Assembly: GCA_900318915.1 (NCBI GenBank)
Contig: ONMI01000001.1
Coordinates: 56,712 to 120,711 of the forward strand
DNA from: an uncultured Prevotellaceae bacterium
GTDB lineage: Bacteria > Bacteroidota > Bacteroidia > Bacteroidales > Bacteroidaceae
Reading direction: 5' to 3'
Length of the DNA: 64,000 bases
The position numbers and the translations under genes were made by a program. Of the stretch, positions 1-6,919 are shown one piece after another. The notes under the pieces were generated by a model. The model saw only the letters and a list, made by a program, of their open reading frames with translations, did no database searches and was not told the origin of the DNA. Every line of letters begins with the position of its first letter. The stretch's first letter is position 1.

Positions 1-1713
1 TTGCGCCGGGTCGAACTTGCCGTGCTCTATGTCGCGCAGCTTCTTCTCCCAGATGCCGGTCAGCTCGCAGCTCTTCAGCAGTTCCTCGCGTATGGTGTCT
101 ATCAGCTCTATGCCGGTGGCGGTGGCAAGCAGGTTCTTGCGCTGCCGCATGATGTAGTGGCGCTTGAAGAGTGTCTCAATGATGCCGGCTCTCGACGACG
201 GACGCCCTATGCCGTTCTCCTTCAGGGCAGAGCGCAGTTCCTCGTCGTCCACAAATTTGCCGGCCGTCTCCATGGCGCGCAGCAGGGTGGCCTCGGTGTA
301 GTATTTGGGCGGGGTGGTCCATTTCTCGGTCAGCGTGGGCTGGTGCGGGCCGCTCTCGCCTTTCACGAAGTCGGGCAGTATCTTCTCCTCGTCGTCTTTC
401 TTCTCCTCATCGTCGGCCTGCCGCACCTCCTTGGCATAGAGCACGCGCCATCCCAGACTCTGTATCTGCTTGCCGGTGGCCTTGAATTCTATCTCGTCTA
501 CCTTGCCGTTCACCGTGGTGGTGGTGAAGAGGCAGTCGGGGTAGAAGGCGGCTATGAAGCGGCGGGTCACCAGGTCGTACACATGGCGCTCCATGTCGGT
601 GAGTCCGGTGGGGGCCACGCCGGTGGGGATGATGGCGTGGTGGTCGGTCACCTTCGAGGTGTCGAACACTTTCTTGCTCTTCTTGAGCGGGGCCGAGAGC
701 AGGGGCATGGTGGCGCCCTCGTAGCCTTTCAGTCCGCGCAGTATGCCGGGGCATTTGGGGTAGATGTCGTCGCTCAGGTACTGGGTGTCCACACGGGGAT
801 AGGTGGTGAACTTGCGCTCGTATAGGGTCTGGGCGATGCCTAAGGTCATGTCGGCGCTCATGCCGAACTTCTTGTTGCAGTCCACCTGCAGCGAGGTGAG
901 GTCGTAAAGGTAGGGTGGGGCCTCGGTGCCTTTCTTCTTCTGCACGCCGGTCACGGTGAAGGGCTTGTCCTGTATCAGAGCAAAACTTTGCTCGCCCTCT
1001 TCCTTGCTGGTGAACTTGCCCTTCGTGGCGGTGAAGAGGGTGTCGCGGTAGAGGGTGGAGAGCACCCAGTAGGGCTCGGGCACGAACTGGTCTATCTCCC
1101 GCTGCCGCTTCACGATGAGGGCCAGGGTGGGGGTCTGCACGCGCCCTATGGAGAGCACCTGGCTGTTCTGACCGTACTTCAGGGTGTAGAGCCGGGTGGC
1201 GTTCATGCCCAGTATCCAGTCGCCGATGGCGCGGCACAGACCGGCCAAGTACAACCGTTCGTAGGCACTCTGGTCTTTCAGTTGACTGAATCCTTCGCGT
1301 ATGGCCTCGTCGGTCATCGACGATATCCACAGCCGCTTCACGGGGCAGGTGGCCTTGGCTTTCTGCATCACCCACCGCTGTATGAGCTCACCCTCCTGGC
1401 CGGCATCACCGCAGTTGATGATGCCGTCGGCCTTCTGCATCAGTTGCTCGATGACGGCAAACTGGCGTTTGATGCCTTCGTCCTCGATGAGCTTGATGCC
1501 GAAGCGGGCGGGCAGCATGGGCAGGGTACGCAGGTCCCACCGTTTCCACGCGTCGGTGTAGTCGTTGGGCTCTTTCAGCGTGCACAGGTGTCCGAAGGTC
1601 CAGGTCACCTGGTAGCCGTTGCCTTCCATGTAGCCGTTGTGCGATGCCGTGGCGCCTATGATGCGTGCTATGTCCTTGGCCACGCTGGGTTTCTCTGCTA
1701 TGCAAACTATCAT
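1..1713 (-). CDS. topB: DNA topoisomerase III, C-terminus beyond window
   Basis: Type IA topoisomerase that relaxes and decatenates DNA through a transient 5'-phosphotyrosine bond. The reading frame is open from an ATG at 1713 to the window edge (571 codons; the family is usually 650-700 residues, so the C-terminus is missing). The N-terminus has the Toprim start MIVCIAEKPSVAKDIARI and an acidic Toprim motif (CGDAGQEGE). The active-site stretch TTYPRVDTQYLSDD lies near residue 300; its Tyr is the expected nucleophile. The ATG lies 16 bp downstream of the LUD gene's stop, so the two are probably co-transcribed. Plasmid or ICE-borne topB paralogues exist in Bacteroidetes, but the GC content here matches the flanking chromosome. 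Confidence 0.93.
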   Translation of the reverse strand, partial: MIVCIAEKPSVAKDIARIIGATASHNGYMEGNGYQVTWTFGHLCTLKEPNDYTDAWKRWDLRTLPMLPARFGIKLIEDEGIKRQFAVIEQLMQKADGIINCGDAGQEGELIQRWVMQKAKATCPVKRLWISSMTDEAIREGFSQLKDQSAYERLYLAGLCRAIGDWILGMNATRLYTLKYGQNSQVLSIGRVQTPTLALIVKRQREIDQFVPEPYWVLSTLYRDTLFTATKGKFTSKEEGEQSFALIQDKPFTVTGVQKKKGTEAPPYLYDLTSLQVDCNKKFGMSADMTLGIAQTLYERKFTTYPRVDTQYLSDDIYPKCPGILRGLKGYEGATMPLLSAPLKKSKKVFDTSKVTDHHAIIPTGVAPTGLTDMERHVYDLVTRRFIAAFYPDCLFTTTTVNGKVDEIEFKATGKQIQSLGWRVLYAKEVRQADDEEKKDDEEKILPDFVKGESGPHQPTLTEKWTTPPKYYTEATLLRAMETAGKFVDDEELRSALKENGIGRPSSRAGIIETLFKRHYIMRQRKNLLATATGIELIDTIREELLKSCELTGIWEKKLRDIEHGKFDPAQ

Positions 1714-1729
1714 GTCGTCTCGTAGCAGT

Positions 1730-2368
1730 TCAATAGCCCAGGTTCTGGTCGGTCAGTATCACGATGTGTCGGCCGGCGGGGAAGGAGTTGCGGGTGAAGT
1801 GGATATAGTTGCAGATGCTCTGGGGCGAGTTGCAGTTGTGGCAGGTGCCGTCGGCCTGGCAGGGGGTCTTGATGTCGAAGCGGGCGGCGTTGATGGGCGA
1901 GGCGGTGCTGCGGGCGCGCTGCAGGGCGGCGGTCACGTCTTGCGCCACCTTGTTCAGTCCTATCACGAAGATTACCTTTTTGGGGCCCCAGGTGATGGCG
2001 GCCACCCGGTTGCCCGTGCCGTCGATGTTCACGATGACGCCGTCCTCGCTCAGGGCGTTGGCGCTCGAGAGGTAGAAGTCGGCGGTGAAGGCTTTACGGT
2101 AGATGTCGAGTTTCTCCTCGGCGGTCTGTGCCTCGTCGCGGTCCCACACCTCATAGCCGGCGTCTTTCAGCATCTGGGGTATGCCCAGGCTGCGCACGGT
2201 GGTGGTGCCGCCCCAGGTCACGCTGCTGCCTTCGGGCATCAGTTCACGTATCTGTGCGTGTATCTCTTCGGTGGTGCGGCAGTAGTAGGCCTCGAAGTGC
2301 CGCCGTTGCAGTTGGCGTATCAGTTTCTGGGCGAGCCGCTCGTTTCGGGTGTCAATTGGGTTGCTCAT
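1730..2368 (-). CDS. LUD-domain (LutC/YkgG-like) protein
   Basis: A 212-residue protein of the LUD (formerly DUF162) family, whose better-known members LutB and LutC take part in lactate oxidation. The nucleotide-binding-like core is visible in SVTWGGTTTVRSLGI near residue 50 and in the SANALSEDGVIVNIDGTGNR block near residue 105, both typical of the stand-alone branch. A Cys-rich segment (CQADGTCHNC) near residue 170 could bind metal. No LutA or LutB partner is adjacent, so a lactate role is only a guess. It sits between the CotH gene (12-bp gap) and topB (16-bp gap) on the same strand. Confidence 0.85.
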   Translation of the reverse strand: MSNPIDTRNERLAQKLIRQLQRRHFEAYYCRTTEEIHAQIRELMPEGSSVTWGGTTTVRSLGIPQMLKDAGYEVWDRDEAQTAEEKLDIYRKAFTADFYLSSANALSEDGVIVNIDGTGNRVAAITWGPKKVIFVIGLNKVAQDVTAALQRARSTASPINAARFDIKTPCQADGTCHNCNSPQSICNYIHFTRNSFPAGRHIVILTDQNLGY

Positions 2369-2380
2369 ATCGTTGATTTT

Positions 2381-5308
2381 TTATAGTTTTATCTTGGTTT
2401 GTGCATGGCTGGTCTTGATGAGGTAGACACCTCCCTGGGGCAGGGAGAGGTGCAGGCGGCCGTGCTGCGGTGCGTAGGTGCCCAGGAGCATGCCCTGCAG
2501 GTTGTACACCCTCACGGGTTCGTCGGCGGTCAGTCCGCTCAAGGTAAGTCCGTCGGCATCCTTGCGCCACTGCCATCTTGTGTCGGCGGTCTCCTCTATG
2601 CCGTCGTGGTCGGCCAGGGTGGCGCGCACGATGAGGCGGGTGCAGACGGGCATGTCAAGGGTGAGGGTGGGGCCGTCGTAGTCCTGCTCCTGACTGCCCT
2701 GACTGCTGATGGTGATAACCTTCCAGCCCGTCACCTGTTTGCCGTCGGCGGGAGTGCCGCTCAGGGTGAGGCTTCGTCCTTGGAAGAACTTGCCGTCGAA
2801 GATGCCCTTGCTCAGCCTCACGCCGTTGATGCTGATGTCCACGCCCTGCAGCTCCTCCTCGTCCATGTTTTTGTTCACCTCCATGGCTATGGGACTGCCC
2901 AGCTCGTAGTAGTTGGCCAGGTGGTTGTAGAAGTAGTTGCAGCGGTCGCGCAGGAAGTTGCGTGCGCTGGTCAGCTCATCGTTGTAGTTGGGCCACCACC
3001 GGTTGATGAGTTCGCGGTGGTAGGGATACTCGGTCTTTATCATCTCATACATGGGGTCCCACACCTCGCGGGTGCCGCTCTGGTTCATGAAGTCGCCCAT
3101 ATAGATGGCTGCGCGGTCTATGAACTCGCGCTTGAAGTCGTCCACCTCCATCATGCGGCGGAACAGCCGGGTGTGCTCGGAGTGGTTGGCCCAGTTGTGG
3201 CTGCTGTCGTAGTTGGGGTCGTATATCCAGGCTATCGTGTTGTAGCTGGCCTGGGTGCCGTAGAGTCCCAGTCCGAAGTCGGTGTCCTTGGCTATGAAGC
3301 GCCACACGCCGCCCTCGGTGCGGGGGCGCCACATCACGATGTTGTTGCCGGGGAAGTCCTGGTTGTTGTAGAAGAGGTTCATCACCATCAGATTGAGGAA
3401 CTCGCGCCAGTCTATCCACTGCTCATACTCCTCGAGGGTGTGTCCGTGTTCGCCGTAGAAGGCGGCGAAGGCGTTCCAGTGGTCCATGTCGCCCTCCTTC
3501 AGCTGGTTCCAGTTCTCTATCATGTCGATGTCTTCCAGCCCGTCGTAGTGGGTGTAGATGTTGTCCTCGTTGCTGCGCTCGCGTATGTTGAGCATGCCTT
3601 TGTACACGCCATTTATGTAGATTACCACGGGCCGCCATGCCTGCCAGTCGAGGTCGGTGTGGCGGGCCATGGTGCGCTGAATCACGGCATCGCGCATGTA
3701 GAGATAGTCGAAGTCGTTGCCGGCGTTGCGAAGGATGATTGATTTGAAGTCGGTCACACCGGGCCGCTGGTCGGGGAAGAACTCATAGTCCAGCCGCTTG
3801 GTGCCGAACCGCTTGTTGGCATACACCACCAGGCTCTTGAGCTGTGCGCCGCGCGAGGCGCCGCCCTGCACGCGGGTCTCGCAGAGTTGGTTAAGAAGAC
3901 TGCTGGTGTTCTCTCCCTCGAAATACTCGAAGTTGATGGGCCTGCGCCAGTCGTATTCGTAGTTTTTCTTGTTCGAGCTGTAGGTGCCGTTCACATAGAT
4001 GCCCTGCTTGTTGTGGTAGAAGTGCTTGTCGTCGGTCACAATCGACACCACGGGCAGGGTGAGCTGGTGTCCTAAGTAGAGGTAGGAGTGGGTGGTGGAG
4101 CGGGGCGAAAGGAAACCCTCGCAGAACAGCTTGGCACGCACGGTGCGGGTGTTGTAGATGGTGATGGGACCTGTATATTCGGGACTGCTCTCGGTGGGCT
4201 CGCTGCCGTTGATGGTGTAGCGTATCACGGTACCCTCAGGGCTGCCCTCGGGCAGCGAGAGCGTCAGACTGATGCTTTCGTGTCCGGTGGTCACACGGCC
4301 GGGTTCGCTGAACACGGGGTCGCCCAGCAGAGTGCTGCTCACCGAGCCGCAGTTGGCCTTGCCGGGGGTGGGGGTGGTCATATAGCCCCATTCCTCGGCG
4401 CCGTTGGTCTTGCGGCCGTAGGCTATGTTGGGTGCGGGTTGTTTCTTCTTCGGGGTGGCCTTGTCGGTCTGCTGTCCGTTGTGGAACAGGTACACGGCGC
4501 CGTCCTTGCCTGAGTCGATGCGGAAGTCGGTGTGCCAGCGGTCAGCCACCTTGTCGCAGTACACCAAGGCATATTGTCCCGGTCCCAGCATGCGGTCGGG
4601 CAGGGGCCAGGCCTTGGCGGCGTCGGGACTGTCGCCAAGGGCATATTCGCTCACCTGTATGGGGGCGGTGCTGTTGTTGAACAGCTCCACCCACGAGTCG
4701 GGATAGTCATTGATGTCATCGAGCAGACAGTCGATGTTCGACTGCATGATTTCATTGATGACCAGTTGCGAGATGTCGGGGTTTATCTCTCCGGGGCCTT
4801 CCTCCGACTCCTCGTAGGGATGTGTCACCAGGTACACCCGGGTCACGGTGATGGTGGCGGGATTGGAGGTCTGCAGGGCTATCTGGTCCACGCTGCTCAT
4901 GTCGTGGCCGTCGAAGAGGCACTCCAGGCGGGTGATGCCTCTCTCGCCCCAACCGCTGGCGCTGCCCACCAGTATCTGCGTGTTCACCGTGGTGGCCTCG
5001 GCATATTCGAACACCACCTTCTCATACTCACTCCAGTCGGCCCCATGCCCGTCCTGCTGCAGCCAGGCGGCCATGCCGCCCCAGGTTTGCGCGTGGAAGG
5101 TCACCGAGCCGTCGTCGTTGTTCACGAGCCACTCGTTGCCTCCCCAGCAGTAGGTGAAGAGCGACAGTATATCCGTCGTGTCGGCTTTCAGCACATGCGG
5201 CGCTTGGGGTGCCTCCCATTCGCCGGCCTTGTTCATGGCGTTGCTGCAGAGGGTGCCGGTCAGCATCATACCTGCAACCATCAGTAAAAAGAGTCTTTTC
5301 TTATGCAT
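2381..5308 (-). CDS. Secreted CotH-family protein with lamin-tail domain
   Basis: A 975-residue exported protein. Residues 1-25 form a signal peptide. Around 180-300 is a lamin-tail (LTD) domain (LVINEIMQSN, DSWVELFNNS), around 335-405 a chitobiase/FN3-like beta domain (IRYTINGSEPTESSPEYTGP), and from about 405 to 800 a CotH domain with RVQGGASRGAQLKS and IAKDTDFGLGLYG, the latter matching the divergent kinase-like core. The last 60-70 residues (VRVYNLQGMLLGTY, then GGVYLIKTS) resemble a type IX secretion sorting domain, so surface display is likely. CotH proteins phosphorylate spore-coat proteins in Bacillus; the substrate in Bacteroidetes is unknown. A TACATTTG -7-like element lies at 5338-5345 on the minus strand, but no TTTG is at the right distance. 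Confidence 0.88.
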   Translation of the reverse strand: MHKKRLFLLMVAGMMLTGTLCSNAMNKAGEWEAPQAPHVLKADTTDILSLFTYCWGGNEWLVNNDDGSVTFHAQTWGGMAAWLQQDGHGADWSEYEKVVFEYAEATTVNTQILVGSASGWGERGITRLECLFDGHDMSSVDQIALQTSNPATITVTRVYLVTHPYEESEEGPGEINPDISQLVINEIMQSNIDCLLDDINDYPDSWVELFNNSTAPIQVSEYALGDSPDAAKAWPLPDRMLGPGQYALVYCDKVADRWHTDFRIDSGKDGAVYLFHNGQQTDKATPKKKQPAPNIAYGRKTNGAEEWGYMTTPTPGKANCGSVSSTLLGDPVFSEPGRVTTGHESISLTLSLPEGSPEGTVIRYTINGSEPTESSPEYTGPITIYNTRTVRAKLFCEGFLSPRSTTHSYLYLGHQLTLPVVSIVTDDKHFYHNKQGIYVNGTYSSNKKNYEYDWRRPINFEYFEGENTSSLLNQLCETRVQGGASRGAQLKSLVVYANKRFGTKRLDYEFFPDQRPGVTDFKSIILRNAGNDFDYLYMRDAVIQRTMARHTDLDWQAWRPVVIYINGVYKGMLNIRERSNEDNIYTHYDGLEDIDMIENWNQLKEGDMDHWNAFAAFYGEHGHTLEEYEQWIDWREFLNLMVMNLFYNNQDFPGNNIVMWRPRTEGGVWRFIAKDTDFGLGLYGTQASYNTIAWIYDPNYDSSHNWANHSEHTRLFRRMMEVDDFKREFIDRAAIYMGDFMNQSGTREVWDPMYEMIKTEYPYHRELINRWWPNYNDELTSARNFLRDRCNYFYNHLANYYELGSPIAMEVNKNMDEEELQGVDISINGVRLSKGIFDGKFFQGRSLTLSGTPADGKQVTGWKVITISSQGSQEQDYDGPTLTLDMPVCTRLIVRATLADHDGIEETADTRWQWRKDADGLTLSGLTADEPVRVYNLQGMLLGTYAPQHGRLHLSLPQGGVYLIKTSHAQTKIKL

Positions 5309-5640
5309 GGTAAGTGGTTATTCAGAAAATCATCATGCAAATGTACCTCTTTTTTCCCAAACTCCGATGCCTATGCCCCATTTTATTAAAAAAGGAGTGC
5401 AAACCCCTTTGGTCAGCACTCCTTCCTCTCATCATAGCCGCCCCTTATCAAGGGGCTCCAAATTTTTTCCTCCTTTTTGAGAATGCCTTGGCTTTTTTCA
5501 TTACTTCCAGCTTACGAGAGACTGTTTCCTCACGTTTTTTATTTCTTTTTATTCTTTTTATAAAGCAAAGCGGTTTTTTATCATCTTCTTGTTCAGCTAC
5601 ATTCCCGATAATTACCCTCATGCGCCTGCGCACATGATAA
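5309..5640. other. Gene-free spacer with hairpin
   Basis: No convincing gene. A hairpin lies at 5440-5456 (GCCCCTT, loop ATC, AAGGGGC). Its core, CCCTTgatAAGGG followed by CGGCTA on the minus strand, recurs on the plus strand near 47525-47550, so it belongs to a dispersed intergenic element. A 78-codon lysine-rich minus frame crosses the spacer, but it begins inside the repeat and looks accidental. Confidence 0.6.
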
Positions 5641-5966
5641 TTTCTGCGCATTACGGCAATTTCTTTCAATGTCATTCTGATCAATTATGAGTATTATGGG
5701 TATTTCTTTCAGATTCTTCACTGGAGGTGCAATATTTCTGTTTCGTTCAGCAAGATTTGGAATAAAAAATGATCATCGGGAACCGTCCCCGATGATCAAA
5801 TATTTCTGCGCATTACGGCAATTTCTTTCAATGTCATTCTGATCAATTATGAGTATTATGGTTATTTCTTTCAGATTCTGCACCGTAGGTGCAATATTTC
5901 TGTTTCGTTCAGCAAGATTTGGAATAAAAAAATGATCATCGAGAACCGTCCCCGATGATCATTTTT
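5641..5966. repeat. Tandem duplication of a 162-bp intergenic unit
   Basis: Two adjacent copies begin at 5641 and 5803. They start with TTTCTGCGCATTACGGCAAT and differ at only a few positions (for example the bases before GCAGGTGC-type sequence near 5720 and 5882). Each copy ends in a hairpin. The first (5771-5797) is GATCATCGGG, loop AACCGTC, CCCGATGATC. The second (5934-5960) has one mismatch. The opening motif recurs near 47576, so the unit is part of a dispersed family. Confidence 0.9.
5920..5960 (-). terminator. Probable nadE terminator
   Basis: Read on the minus strand just after the nadE stop at 5972, the 10-bp hairpin 5960-5934 is followed by a run of seven T residues (complement of the A-run at 5927-5933). 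This is a Rho-independent layout. The tandem copy at 5771-5797 provides a second similar hairpin with a shorter T run downstream. Confidence 0.7.
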
Positions 5967-5971
5967 CATTT

Positions 5972-6727
5972 TTAATCTTTAATCTTTTCAAAGTGCGGTA
6001 TCGGTTTCAGCTTGAACAGATTCTTCCTGTGCTTGTCGTCGATGAGCGCTTTTACCCTCGGGTCCTCGCACTCGCCCGTCAGGATGTAGCGGTCCAGGGC
6101 GGCGTAGGTGAATCCCAGATTGTCCTCATCTGTCTTTCCGCACAGACCGTCGGAGGGCGTCTTCTCCACCAGGTCGATGGGCAGCCCCAGTTCCTTGCCC
6201 ACGGCTATCACCTCGCACACGCACAGTCCGCCCAGCGGCGAGAAGTCGCCGGCTGCGTCGCCATAACGTGTGGAGTAGCCCACCCAGTCTTCCGACAGGT
6301 TGCAGGTGTTGGCCACGCGTCCGTTCATCGACTGTGACACGGCATAGAGGGTGGTCATGCGAAGGCGCGGCGGCATGTTGATGGTAGTTTGGCTGCTCAC
6401 CTCGGCGCCCAGGGTGGCCAGTTGCTCGCTCACCGCCTTGGTCAGTGCGGCGCTCGTCTCACCTATGTTCACGCAGCAGTGGCGGATGCCCAGATGGTTG
6501 ATGAGCCGCATACTGTCGTCGATGTCGGGCTGCACGCCGTTGGGCATGGTCACGCCAATCACACGGTCCTTGCCCAGTGCCTCCACGCAGAGGCCGGCCA
6601 CCACACTGCTGTCTTTACCGCCCGAGATGCCGATTACGGCGTTGCAGCCGGGACCGTTCTCCTCGAACCACTGTCTTATCCACTCCACTACTTGGTCTTT
6701 CACTTTCTTTGCGTCAAATGTTTCCAT
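5972..6727 (-). CDS. nadE: NH3-dependent NAD+ synthase
   Basis: Catalyses the last step of NAD+ synthesis, amidation of deamido-NAD+ with ammonia and ATP. The 251-residue length fits the ammonia-only class without a glutaminase domain. The PP-loop SGGKDSSVV is at residues 34-42 and the family stretch GYSTRYGDAAGDFSPLGGL lies near 150. The C-terminal KTPSDGLCGKTDEDNLGFTY also fits. It stands alone, with a repeat-rich spacer on each side. Confidence 0.95.
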   Translation of the reverse strand: METFDAKKVKDQVVEWIRQWFEENGPGCNAVIGISGGKDSSVVAGLCVEALGKDRVIGVTMPNGVQPDIDDSMRLINHLGIRHCCVNIGETSAALTKAVSEQLATLGAEVSSQTTINMPPRLRMTTLYAVSQSMNGRVANTCNLSEDWVGYSTRYGDAAGDFSPLGGLCVCEVIAVGKELGLPIDLVEKTPSDGLCGKTDEDNLGFTYAALDRYILTGECEDPRVKALIDDKHRKNLFKLKPIPHFEKIKD

Positions 6728-6796
6728 GTCTTTTGTGTTTTTATGTCTTTTTATGTTTATATGTCTTTTTAATACCCTTTAATTTCCTTTTCAAAA

Positions 6797-6919
6797 CCAC
6801 AAATGTCCTTTTAACTTCCCTTTAACTTCCTTTTAACTCCCTTTTAACTTCCTTTTAACTCCCCTTTAACTTCCCTTTAACTTCCCTTCTCTTTAACTTC
6901 CCTTCTCTTTAACTTCCCT
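6797..6919. repeat. Short T/C-rich tandem repeat
   Basis: About ten imperfect copies of an 11-14 bp unit of the type TTTAACTTCCC fill the spacer between nadE and the lyase gene. The array continues into the 3' end of the lyase-mutarotase gene, where it encodes the final Lys-Gly-Ser and stop on the minus strand. All units are purine-rich on the minus strand. Copy number could vary by slippage. Confidence 0.85.

Noticed and set aside
1-825. Long plus-strand frame at the window start
   Set aside because: It is antisense to the Toprim/catalytic frame of topB, which shows clear family motifs in the opposite direction.
407-1375. 322-residue minus frame inside topB
   Set aside because: Wrong frame of the same strand; Arg/His/Pro-rich shadow typical of GC-rich genes, with no motif.
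5448-5684. 78-codon basic frame in the nadE-CotH spacer
   Set aside because: It begins inside a dispersed repeat; the tandem copy and the third copy stop after a few codons, so it is not under coding constraint.
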